In this document: positions 21,916 to 33,649 of the stretch, one piece after another
Layout: the number at the start of each line of letters is the position of its first letter
Numbering within the stretch: the stretch's first letter is position 1
Origin: Polytrichum commune
Lineage: Eukaryota > Streptophyta > Polytrichopsida > Polytrichales > Polytrichaceae
Length of the DNA: 64,000 nt
Reading direction: 5' to 3'
Assembly (NCBI GenBank): GCA_950295325.1
Contig: OX485805.1
Coordinates: 8,000,501 to 8,064,500, forward strand
Position numbers and translations under genes: made by a program
Notes under the pieces: model-generated
Seen by the model: only the letters and a program-made list of their open reading frames with translations
The model's database searches: none
What the model was told of the DNA's origin: nothing

Positions 21916-24900
21916 GATAATTGTCGACCTATGGGAACTTGCCACTTGACTACCGTGATTACTAAGGTAGCGGGGCACATTCCCGCTCGGGTCTGAATGC
22001 CGCCCCCTAGGGTCAAAGGCTGGGTTCACTGAACTGTACGTGTGGGTTTACAGAAGCGCCCATCCGGGTGCTTTTACTGTTCACAGGACGCTTTGAAGGG
22101 TAGAGTAGGGCGAATTACAGGATCTGATTGCATGAAAAATGGATTTTAGAGTTTGGGAAAGGGGGGTAGTGGGGGTGCAATTAAGAGTTTGTAAGCTCAA
22201 AAAATTTGGCCCCGAAGTGGGCGGATTTTGTAATAAAGGTGTTTGGATTTGTGCGTCTAAATGGGCGGCTTGAGGTGGCGGCATGATTTTTATTGTAGTC
22301 CAGTAAGGACATGTTTATATGTATAAGTGCTTGTGTTTGTGAGGAACCATGGGGGTTTTAGTCTTGCAACAAGAGTGAGGTTAGAGTGCTCTTTGGAGGT
22401 TAATTAGATCTGTCATGGATACATTTGTAGAAGAAACTGAGGGCTTTCAGAGCAGTGAGGAAATACCAGAAACTCAAGTTTGTGGTGTGGGAGGGCAAAT
22501 TTTAGTTGAGCGTGGGCAGAGAGGGTTCATAGACTTTGATGACCACATGGCTCAATTATAGCAAGGGAGGAGTATATATAGAATTTGTACCCCTACTCTG
22601 CATGTCAATTCCATTGCAAATGAAAGTTAGGAGCGCATACCACAATCTGTGAGTGTGGAAAGCGAGAGAACTAGGAGGGTGGGGTTGAGAAGTGCAAACA
22701 CGTGGGAGCAAAGAAGCCAATCTCAATATGAATTCAGAGTGAGAGATGTTGAGACCATCATAGGACGCACCCAAAATATTCAATCAACTCCAATCAACAC
22801 TGGAGGGGAGAACAAATGCTCACAAAGAAGAGGTGCAGTGAAGAAAACGGGTAACTGGACAGATGCAGCATTAAAACAAGCCATGGATGCGATCACAGAT
22901 CAGGGAATGGAGGTAAAAGCTGCTGCACGCACATTTGGGATTCCAACGTCCTCTTTGAGGGACCATCTGTATGGCAGAGTGATGGGGAGGAAGAGGGGAA
23001 CAAAAACAGTGTTAAGTCAAGAGGAGGATGAAAAGTTACTTGATTATTGTTTTAAGATGCAAGATCTAGGCCACCCATTAACCTCAGGGCAGCTGTGGTT
23101 AAAAGTGGCAATGGCAAGACAAACAAAAGAAACACCATGGAGTGCCAGCGGAGTCCCTAGAAAATCCTGGCTTAGAAGCTTTAAACTCAGACATCCAGAG
23201 TTAGTATCTAGGAAAAACCAAAGTTTAGAGATGGGCAGGGCTAGGGGATTATGCCCCACAAGTGCAACTACCCTTTACAATAACTTACAAGAGCTTTACA
23301 ATACCTTTAACTATCCACCCTCCAACATCTAAAATTGTGACGAGAGTGAAGTGCAGGCATGGCGATCGGGGGATGTAACAGTCCTAGCAAAAGTAGGTAG
23401 CAAGTCTGTCCACACCATAGAGCCAGACCAACGTGAGCATTTGTCTGTCATTTCCTGTATCAATGCAGCAGGAGGAAAAATCCCTAACTTCTATATCTTA
23501 AAGGGGATTTACTTTCTACAAGACTATATCAAAAATTGTGAGTCAAATGCGGTCATGGCTATGCAACCTAACGCATGGATGACTAAATGGTTGTTTGAGT
23601 CTTGAATCTCGCATTTCATTGGCATTTTGAAAGAAACATCAGGAATTGACAACACAAACATACATTTGCTAATTTTGGACAGTCACAATTCGCATGTCAC
23701 CTTGGAGGTAGTTACAGTTGCCATGAATTCAGGTTTAGATATCATCTTCTTACCTAGCCATACTTCCCATGATCTACAACCCTTGGATGTGTCTTGTTTT
23801 AAACCTTTCAAAACTGCTTTCAGACATATTAGAGACTCATGGAATTTATTGAACAAAGGCAAGAAGGTAGAAAAAACACACTTATGTGAATGGACATCTG
23901 AAGCATTAGAAAAATCCCTGACTGCAAAGAACATCAAGTCAGGGTTTCAAAAAACAGGGATTTGGCCACTAAATGATCAAGTAGTCACGGCCCAAATGAC
24001 TCCCAATCAAGGTTTCGAGGAGGGACAGGAGGGCTACGACATTGCTGCTGCGACTCAGTCCAATGACTCGGACTCAAGCAACGCAGGTGAAGATGCATAT
24101 CAAGCAGAGTGCGATCTCGGAGCTTGCAGTCCAGGGACTTCGGTGCTGAAGGGTACACGCGAGGGAAGCGACCTACATGCACCGTGTGAAGGCTTCAATA
24201 CGGATGCATCTACAAGGCACTACTATGTAGGTGTGCAGAATGGAGAAGAAAACGACTACCATTTAAATGACCAACACATCAAAATAGATTCAACATTTCG
24301 TGCACAGATTCATGAGGGAAATGAGCAGAACATAAGTAACTTCCTAGCCTTGTCTGAGATCATTCCAGCTAAAAAGAGAACCAGGCAGCAACCTCTCCTA
24401 GACTACACAAGTAGCAGAATCTTAACTTCTAGGGATTATATTGCAGGACTAGAGGAACTTCTAGCAAGAAAAGAGGCCACAGCTATAGCTGCAAAGATGA
24501 AAAAAAGAGGACAAGGAGGCCATTAAAGAGCAAAGGAAGGCTGCGAAAGAGCAACAACAAAAACTCAACAAGAAACGCGCACAAGAACAAGCAAGGAAAA
24601 AACAAGAGAAGGAGAAGGAGATTCTTACCACAAGAGTTAGAGGAGCAACTAGGGGCCGTCGGGAGAGGGTGGAGCCACCACAACATGCGCAGGCCATCCC
24701 AGTAGAATTCGGGCAGGTCCAGCAGTGCTCTCAAGCACCTCATGCACTACGACCTGCCCCACTATCATACCCGTGGGTGTATCCACCCTATGCAAATCCC
24801 CACGCCCATGCCTTCTACCCACCAGCATACAAATTCTACACCGAGGAGAACGCAAGAGCAGGTCCAGCGTAGGAAGATTAACAACACAAGATCAACATTA

Positions 24901-25724
24901 TTTCAGTCCGGCTCTATATTTTAGCAAATACCAACTTTTTAGACTACTCATGCAGTTTCCAATCAAGAAAGCAAAGTCATAGTTGTGGACTCTTGTAAGG
25001 GTGGTATTAGGAGAGTTTATTAGTCATCCAGTCCGGAAAAATCTTCATCGAAGCCGTTATTGCTTCTGCTCTGTGGGTTTTTGCCGCACGGCGATCCCTA
25101 CACGGCGGAATGCACACGAGGCGAATCCGTTCAATCGACTAGAGAAGCGGTCAAGTGACTAGAGAAGCGGTCGCCCGACCCAAAGGAAGGACCGTTGGGC
25201 GAGGGAGCGGAATCGGGGCGAGGAGGGCGTGGGAGGCCACAACGTTTTGAGCGGGAGCAGGTGAACAGTTGGACGGTGCGCCACATCATGCGGATGATAT
25301 TCCAACCCGCTTTGGGACCCTTTCCATCCCCTCACAAGTGGGCAAATGACTCCGCTCCCACGAGATTACCTAGCCTAGAGGGTATTTTTGGCACCACTTT
25401 CCATTGTTGTCAGGGGCTGCCAGCGTTCGGTTTTAGACCATTCACCAGTGCAGATTTAGAAATCCAACCTGTGGATATATCAGGTACCCTATGTGCGAGT
25501 GATGGTCACTCTACAAGGTTTCTTTTAAAAATTTGTAGGAAATGGCAGACAAACTGGAAAATTTTGATTTTTTCAGAGTTGCTCTTGTACCAGCTGTGTG
25601 GAACGCTCAAAATTAATAAAAATATAATTTCAGCATCCCAACTAAGCACATCTGAAATTCAAGCGGGAAAGGGCCCCTCTACCTTATGGCAAGTTCCCCC
25701 GGCAAGTGCAATTAAGTCGTAATT
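21916..25724 (+). mobile_element. Decayed pogo/Tigger-Jerky type DNA transposon
   Basis: The transposase remnant at 22415-24872 is flanked by imperfect inverted repeats. Left, about 21916-21990, reads GGGAACTTGCC, then TAAGGTAGCGGGGC, then TTCCCGCT. Right, about 25655-25724, carries the inverse of GGGGAACTTGCC, TAAGGTAGAGGGGC and TTTCCCGCTT. Exact ends and a TA target duplication could not be fixed by eye. The 3' non-coding part (24873-25650) includes two copies of GACTAGAGAAGCGGTC near 25137-25168 and an unrecognised 175-codon frame. Confidence 0.65.
22415..24872 (+). pseudogene. Pogo/Tigger-Jerky family transposase, broken
   Basis: One reading frame runs from the ATG at 22415 to 24526, interrupted by stops at 22559 (TAG), 22628 (TAG), 23330 (TAA) and 23603 (TGA). 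A one-base shift in the A-run at about 24499-24505 then moves the C-terminus into the next frame, which ends near 24872. Domains in order: a pipsqueak-type helix-turn-helix (NWTDAALKQAMDAITDQG, then AAARTFGIPTSSLRDHL); a CENP-B-like DNA-binding region (LSQEEDEKLLDYCFKMQDLG, then WLRSFKLRHPEL); and a DDE_1 domain with the three acidic residues visible (NCDES, LILDSHNSH, LQPLDVSCFK). A Lys/Glu/Gln-rich coiled-coil tail and a Pro/Tyr-rich end (YPWVYPPYANP) follow. The enzyme would have cut and pasted its element in the nucleus. With four nonsense codons and a frameshift it cannot now be made. Confidence 0.88.
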
Positions 25725-27294
25725 ATTTTAGTGCCACGTCAACTTCACTACAGGTTCAGTCAACAGCTGTGTGACACGTGTCACGGATGCCTTGAAAACG
25801 AATCAATCCCCAAAGTGGCGAAGCTGCGATGACATCACTACTGTAGGGTATGCTCGGCAGTCATTCATGCAATCGAGGACCTCGATTCTTGGAATTTGAT
25901 TCTCGATGCTAAAATAGGTGGAGAGAGAGCGTCCTCCCATTTAAGCCTGGAGATTGTTATGGTGGTTTACTGCAACAGTTATTAACTTATTACCCTGCCT
26001 GCTTGAGTTTTGCTGAACATTTTTCAACAAAAATCTACCTGAAAACCTGTGTAATAATTGGACACAGTTGAGGTGGAGCAAGAATCAGGATGTCGGTATC
26101 AAGGCGATGATTCCAATACATCTCCCTTGAGCATATTCTCCTTTGCGATGTCTACTTACAACTTGCTCATGCTTCAGATGTGCAACTGCTTGGTATTTGG
26201 CACGAAGGGATCGAAGAAGCAAGTGATTATGAAAGCATGGCATCTCAAGTTCAGCCCCTGCAGAGAGTTACTCATAGTTTGGATCACCACTTGCTTGGCA
26301 CATTGGCACAAAGGGATTGAGGGAGGTTAGGCTATGGGAGATTGAGGACTCTCCTCTACCTCTTGCTTCTGAGTTTTTGGTGTTGTAAGTTAAGCTAAGT
26401 AGAGTAGGAGACTGGGAGCAGGATATCGTTAAAGCTTAGCGATAAATACGAAACCCAATGGCGATGCAACGGCAACGAAAAATGATCCACTGTTCATTAA
26501 TTGGAAACGTAAAGTTGTGATGTTGGTTGTGAAAATTTGGGATGCCAGCCTCGCAGCTTTCTACTCTTTTTTGGTGTTGTGAGTTGAGCTAAGTAGAGTA
26601 GGGTTTCTGAGAAGCAGGTTCTAATCAAAGCGCTTCAGGTTACAGAGGGATACGAAATTCAATGGCGATGCTACGGCAGAGGACAATGAATTTCGTGCAT
26701 TGAATGGAAATGTGATATTGGGTTTCTTTTGATTCCGTCGACGCAGTCTCCCACACGCTGTCTCCAATCTTTTATTTACTTCTACCCATATTCTGGTAGC
26801 TTTGATTGTTGTTGTTCTCACTTCGACTGCTGTCTGTTTGTTTGCAGAAATTGCAATTTATTGAGCTGGCGATGCTTACCTTTTCACACATACCTGAATC
26901 ATAGCATACCCTACATGTGAGTGAGATTAGAGGAAGTAGAGCATCTTCATCCGCAACCATTATTAGCAGGGTTTATATGCAAAATGCAGAATTCAGGGGT
27001 TGAGGAGTAGGACGGAATGCGCGTGAGGATCTGTGTATTGGTAGCTTCTATCACCGGCTCCAAGTTTGCGAGGTCGAAGATTGGGCTCTATTTGTAACGA
27101 AGCTGAACGATTGCGTTGAGGTGGACAATTTGTGACCAGGGCTTCCGAACGACATGAGCCGAAATTTTTTGTGGAGTTCCATGGATGAGTGATCAAAACG
27201 AGAATTAGGTTCGATTGACAAGAATTCCGTTAGCAAATCTGATTTGAGGTCCTTCATAAATTGGAAAGAACTTCAATACCAGAGTGGAGAAAGC
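25725..27294. other. Upstream region of the TOC64-like gene, with a tandem repeat
   Basis: No protein is recognised. Two direct copies of a roughly 170-bp segment lie at about 26377-26540 and 26571-26730. Both start TTTGGTGTTGT(A/G)AGTT(A/G)AGCTAAG and both contain TACGAAA(C/T)(C/T)CAATGGCGATGC. The region probably holds the promoter and 5' leader of the gene that starts at 27295. Confidence 0.5.
26377..26730 (+). repeat. Two-copy tandem repeat upstream of the TOC64-like gene
   Basis: Copies at about 26377-26540 and 26571-26730 share the TTTGGTGTTGT start, AGCTAAGTAGAGTAGG and AATGGCGATGC(A/T)ACGGCA, with moderate divergence. The spacing is about 194 bp. Confidence 0.7.
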
Positions 27295-30200
27295 ATGGCG
27301 GGCAATGTGGTCCTGGCGAGGTCCGTGGGGATCTTGCTCACCCTCGGAGCAGCTGGATTTTACATTCTTAGGCGCACATTACGGCTGTCAATTCCCAAGG
27401 ACAACGGCGCTTTCATTCAATACTTCGAGTTGCTTCCTTCAATTCCACGGCCATCTCCAAGCGCCCCGCATCCCCTGTCAGGCCTCACGTTTGCCGTAAA
27501 AGACATGTAAGCAATGTTTCTCAAATGTTGGAAGTAAAAAAGATAGAGTCGAGAGTGCAATGTTTCAAGGTTGAGGGCCTTCTGGTGTCTAACGTACTTG
27601 TTCGAATGTGAACGTATGAATCTTTAAAGGCATGCGTGGGATAGTGCCTGAAAGGTTGTGGAGCTGCATTTAACCTTGCAGTACCTCTAAAATCGCACGG
27701 GGCTGTCTTAATTGGTTGTGGGATTGTTGATGCATGGATGAGCTTGCAGTTTCTTCTTCTGAGCTATTCATCTAGTTTGAGCAACGTGGAAATTGTCAAT
27801 TGTGTTGTCGTGATTGAACAGATTCGACGTGGAAGGATATGTGACAGGGTTCGGTAACCCTGACTGGGCTGCTACCCATGAGCGTGCCACCAACACTGCC
27901 CCAGTAGTGAAATTGCTTGTGGAAGCCGGTGCGAAGTGCATTGGCAAACTCCACATGGATGAGCTTGCTTACAGGTACGACTTACCGATCTTTCTCCGAA
28001 TTTGATGATGAATTCCTACAGTCATGAGGGCAGAGAAGAGACAATGAGGTGCAGTGCTGAGAATGGAAAACCAATTTCTGTGAACTCTCGCGCCTACTCA
28101 CTGATGATGGAATTTGGAGTTTGCAGCATAAATGGAGAGAACAAACACTATGGAACACCGGTAAATCCAGCAGCACCTGACCGAATTCCAGGGGGGTCAT
28201 CAAGTGGGTCAGGGGTTGCTGTTGCTGCAGAGCTTGTGGACTTCTCTCTTGGTAAAATTTGCGTGCCCTGCTGCCTGGTTATTTTACAAGAAATTGATAT
28301 CTTCTTTCCAGAGCCAGTGATCTTTGTAGTGAATGAGGTGCTTAACTGTTCAGAAGAAAAACGAACTACTCAATTGTTTTGTTCATTCTGTGGTTTCTAG
28401 GATCGGACACTGCTGGGAGCGTGCGAGTGCCAGCAGCATATTGTGGCATTCTTGGATTTCGTCCTTCACATGGAGCCATTCCTGTTGTTGGGGTCATTCC
28501 CATGGCACAGAGTTTTGATACTGTTGGTATGCAATCTTTGTTCGACTCTTTGACATCTTTGTTGCGGATGATTTGCAATTATATGCAGCATTAATCTTTC
28601 AAATGTTTGGTAGTTTTTTAGAGGTTCAATGCTGCTCTCCTACATCTCATACTAGGCCTTTTGCAATCCAACATCTTGTTCCTCTTTTTCTCATTGGCAT
28701 GTATATAGATATATAAATTTCCCTTGTTGGTAACCGTGGTTTTGTTTCACAGTTTAATTAACTGATAGAAAAGGGTTCCTAAATTTGTAGGATGGTTTGC
28801 AAGGGACCCCAGAATCTTGCGGCAAGTCGGCCACATATTACTTCAGCTCCCTTACATGGATGCCAGACAACCACGGCAGTTCCTTATAGCAGATGACTGC
28901 TTTAAACTATCCTTGATTCCTACTGAGCGTACTGTGGGTACAGTTAGGAGGTCCGTTCAGAAGGTTTTTGGAGGTGAGATCCTTGGATTTATTACGAGAT
29001 ACAAAGTGGAAAGACTTGGGTAGTCGCTTGACATCACGTGTTTGGGTTTAAGCTTGACTCATCCTTGGATTTATTACGAGATACAAAGTGGAAAGACTTG
29101 GCAGCTGATGACACGTGTTTGAGATCATGCATCTACAGCTTGGAAGTATAGGATGAGAGTCATAGCAAGATGTGCTCAGGTTTTCAACAGTTCAAAACAG
29201 AACATTCCAGTGTGTTATTTTGAGGTTTTGTTGTATTTTAGTTTACAAGACTATCACTGGATGTTTATCACAACATTTTTTACCTTTCTTCTCAGCAGGA
29301 CAAGTTCTGCAGCACATAAATCTGGGAAACTTTGTTGCAAAACGTGTGCCAAGCCTCAAGGATTTTGGAAAGAGTATCAGTAATGGGTCTGACATGGGGA
29401 CATTGACTCTTCTTCGAAATGCAATGCAGTTGCTTCAAAGGTCAGTAAGCTAGGATATGTCTATTGAAAGATCTCCATGTTGAACGCAGTCTACACTTCC
29501 CTGAGCAGCAGAATTTGAAACGATTTTGGTGACCTATTTCTTCAAATCCATGGCACCTTTTTGGAACAAAATCTAATATTATAGTACTTGTTTGATATTA
29601 CTATGGATTCTTTATAGATACTCAATTAATCACTTTCTACTTCACAGACCATTAACATTATAACTCTATTATTGAGCAGGTGGGAGTTCAAACAAAACCA
29701 TGAAAAATGGTTGACAAATGTGAAGCCCAACCTTGCACCTGCCTTAGCTGCACGTGCTAAAGCTGCAATGGAGACAAGTCCAAACTTGGTTCCTTTAGTT
29801 CGAAGAATTAGAGATGAGGCTCACTTTGCAATCAATGATCTTCTGAAGGTATTACTTTATGTCGTTTTTAATGTAGAAGACACTCGTGCACCAGCTTCTT
29901 TTACTTCTTTGAGTAATGAAGTTGTTATCAGAGAAGTCAGATATCTTTATGGAATATGGTAGATCCCAGGTGTGTATGATGGACTTAACATGCAATTCGA
30001 CATGAAATTACGAAACATGCAAGGGTTGAATTTGTGCATCTCTAACCAGTTGATTTCTCATCCTTGTCTTGTATGCAAACAGAATCATGTGATATTGGTG
30101 ATGCCAACAGTCCCAGACATTCCTCCCAAGTTGAATACAAAAGCAGAAGCATTAGAAGAATTCCGTAATAATGCATTTAATTTGATATGTGTATCAGGAA

Positions 30201-31729
30201 TGTCAGGTTGCTGTCAGGTACGTAGTTATATATCTCTCTCTCTCCTTGTGAATCTCCTGACCTCATTGTGCAACATTTTGTGAACATATCAAGTCATCAA
30301 TAACTGTCTTCCTCTGATATTTTTGAAAGAATGAAAGGAAGCCTTACATCGGAATCATGGACTGTTCACGGATTTCCATTTCTCTCATTCTTTGCATTCT
30401 TGCAGGTGAGTATGCCTGCTGGAGAGTATAAACATGTCCCTGTGGCCGTTTCCCTGCTTGCAAAACATGGGTCTGACAGACTTTTACTTGACACAGTTGT
30501 AGCCCTATATGCAACAGTCCAAGAAGAATCTGGGATGGGTGTTGGTCCATCTTCTATAACGAGGAATGACAATGGTTTGGTGAAGGAGAAGGTGTGATCT
30601 TGTGCAACAAATTACTTGTAGGTGGTCCACCAGTCACTAATGTGTACAGTTTATCTTCAAATAAACAATCACAAGCTCACAAATGAAACCTCCAATCCAG
30701 TCTGCTTTTGTTAAGTTTTATATGTAGGACATTATTATTCTTCTAGAGGGTTTTATTAATCAGCACCCTTTACCACAGGACCCTTAAGACTTGTATCCGT
30801 CCTTAGTTTGCAGCCAAGCAATCCTCTGCAACCCCAGGTGTTTCATTCTTTCCTTATATTGCTCTCTAAGTTAACTCATATGAAGTTGTGCTAATGAATG
30901 CAGGGTAACAATTCATTTGGGCATAAGGACTTCAAGAAGGCAGCCAGTAATCATACTGATGCTATCTGGATGAATGGCAATGATCCTACATACCATAACA
31001 AGCGGCCCATGGCAAATCTTCAGCTGTCCAGGTACCTTTTTCTGTTTGTGCGTCGCTATTAAATTTTTTTGATGATCACCTTAAAATTGAAGTAGGTCTT
31101 TGGGCATGGTATTAACAGTGAGGGTGTTATGTGGCAGGTCTCAAAAGGCAGAAGCTGGTGTTATGAAGGCTCTTGGGATGAATAAGGTGAGTTTGTACTA
31201 ACATTCACATACATCATCTTTAACTTCAAAATGTACATGAAGGATTAAGTATCACCTGCCTTCTGTCTTCACGGTGCAATACACACAGCAAGGCAGTCAA
31301 AGGTGCACCCATCAACCCCGGGTTTTGGGGACGTGATCACATAATTATATTGTGCCATTAACTTTCTGACACTCTTTGACATCCATACTACCCAGGTTCC
31401 TGTCTTTGCTAACCACGTCTGCATTAAGTAAACTTGGCAATGATTTTGATTTGGGAGCGAGAGGTTGTATTTGACACAAATTGTTATACAATGGAAAATT
31501 CCTCAGCTCATCTGTTTGAAGTGTGAAAAGTTGGACCTCAAGCTAATGGACACTTATTTGCAACTACTAATGTAATGATGTGCTTATTGCTTGACAGAAT
31601 GGACAAACAGATTTGAGGAGAGGCATTGCAAATACATCTTTGAGACACAACAAAGAAGTTTGTGCAGGCCACAAGAGCATGCCTCCTACTTTGGCAATTC
31701 CATGTCCTTGTGCCACGTCCTTTCTCTAG
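27295..31729 (+). CDS. TOC64: TOC64-like membrane-anchored amidase with TPR tail
   Basis: Inferred exons: 27295-27506, 27822-27974, 28127-28251, 28401-28526, 28791-28973, 29299-29440, 29680-29848, 30083-30217, 30406-30591, 30904-31031, 31138-31186 and 31598-31729 (1740 nt, 579 aa, all phases agree). The ATG has a good context (AGCATGGCG). Residues 5-26 form a membrane anchor. The amidase-signature domain (about 55-460) keeps Lys69 (AVKD), Ser146 (PGGSSSGSG) and Ser170 (DTAGS), the triad of active amidases such as AMI1. About 478-557 is a TPR-like tail ([13 protein letters not shown], then [16 protein letters not shown]) that stops before the last TPR helix. TOC64/OM64 proteins sit in the outer envelope of chloroplasts or mitochondria and dock chaperone-bound preproteins through the TPR. 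Here two clamp positions look lost (see findings). If the splice at 30591 is skipped, translation ends at 30597 without the TPR. Confidence 0.9.
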
Positions 31730-33649
31730 CTTAAGCTTTCTATGGTCATGCCTCCTCTCAAATGCTCTCAGATAACTATCCAGCCAAACTCCTCCATGTC
31801 CTTGGCTCTTGTGCAGAGTCTTACAAATGATGTGTTGTGCCTGGGTACCACTTTACGGGCAGGGTCTTGTGAGAAAATACCCGTAAAGTTTTGGATTATA
31901 AAAAAATCTGAAAATTTGTACTTTCTCTTTCCTCAGGAATCCAATTGACACATGACTTGGTATTCCTGTCTATATCTAGTGAATGCCTTTTTTCACCTTT
32001 GGGATCTTCAATTCCTCTACAACAAATTTCCTTAGACTTTCTGTGACTATATAGACCGTTCTGTAGTACCAAGCTTGCAAGCTTAAAATGTGACAAGGCA
32101 AGCTGTCACTTACCATGAGTCTTTGCCTGAACATTTCAATTTGATGGTAAACCAAAAATGACAGTCAGCCAGGCAACGAAAACAATTGAGCATGAATGAT
32201 GAATGGTTGATTAGTTTCTAGTTTTTGACGCTGGTCAACAAATAAGAATGACACTAGAGTTTCTATTGCCAAAAGATGGGTGTGAAGTAATAGGTTTCAA
32301 ATACACATGGATGCAGGCCAAGAAGTAATAGTGAACAGTGTGATTTCTGATGGGATAATCAAATGCATTTGGATTATGGATAACCAGGTACAAGAAATTG
32401 AATGCAGTCTCACTGCTTGTATATTAAGCCCTGTGGTGGCCCATTGGAAGCCGACATATAATCACTGTCACCGTTGACACTCAATAAATCAATGTTGTTA
32501 ATTGTGCTTCTGTATGGTGGGATTTAATTGCAAAAAGAGCACAATAATCTAAGCAAGCCTTGGCTGTGATCAAAAACCCATTGTGAACCTGCACACTCTG
32601 GGAAGTCGGACTTACTGGGAGCATGTCAGTAGCCCCACATTGGTGCTGGTAAATATTTTGGGGTCACTGTAACTAGAGTGTGAAAAAGGTGCCTGGGGTT
32701 GTAAATACATATCACGAAGGTATCACTTGCAAAGTTCTAAGTTACCACACATGCTGAAAAATTATGGTTCCTAAATGTGGGCATCAGGAAGAGTGGGAGG
32801 GAGAATTGCACAAATTTCTGTTGTGCGTCATAAGCTAGATGTGTGGTATTTGGATACTTTTCTCTCTGCACCCACATCTTGTAGGTTATGAAAAGAACAA
32901 ATAGTGTGAGATGACTACAAAATCCAAATCGTGCATGTATTTGTTTGTCTCATGATTTTCAGAGCTCATAGGAATATTTTATCCATTTACCAAAGTGGAG
33001 ATTCTTGTGCTCGTTAAGTGGTCATATACAGTAGAGGCGTCTATTCCCAATCAATGCCCCATCGACAATCTATAAGATACTAGAATTTCGATCATGCTAA
33101 GGCTCAATTTTGATCAGACTAGGACTCAATTTCGATAAGGCTCGGGCTCAAAATTGATTAGGTTGGGCCTAATAATACCATGTCTTAGTTTTGAGTGCTA
33201 AATTAAGGAGGAGTGAACAGTTAAATTGAGCGCTTATGGGAGACTCTAGACATTGATAATATGTTCGGGCCAACCTTTGGCTTCAAAAACTCAAAGTAAT
33301 CTCAAATTCACATTATTGCTACGTTGGATTAACTCATGTCTATCTTAGTTCTCTTTAACTACTAAAGTTTGACACGGAGACTTTACAATCAACTTTATTG
33401 ACCAGAAATTTTATGAAGGACAGCACATTTGAAGTGTGGAAAAGTGTGCAGGCGAGAGAACACCTCTCATTCAGTGATAGTGAGAATGCTCGGATAACTG
33501 CTTTGCTAATCCTCACCTTTAAATTGGCGGCATGAGTTTCTAACGATCTGCATATCAGTAATGGCAATTTGTGGGGACGCTCTTATCTTATAAATCTTCT
33601 AATCGGAGTACATCGGAAATGCTCAAATCTTAAAACTCATTTTTAAAGG
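31730..33649. other. Intergenic, AT-rich with repeat fragments
   Basis: No gene is recognised. 32860-33036 matches 45166-45334 (dispersed repeat). 33165-33300 is a diverged inverted relative of 6315-6440. Around 33095-33170 there are short degenerate repeats of AGGCTCAATTTTGATCAG type. Confidence 0.5.

Noticed and set aside
24461-24855. Antisense ORFs opposite the transposase tail
   Set aside because: Shadow frames of the Lys/Glu/Gln-rich and Pro-rich transposase C-terminus.
25195-25722. 175-codon ORF in the 3' part of the Tigger element
   Set aside because: No recognisable domain, and it runs into the terminal inverted repeat of the element.
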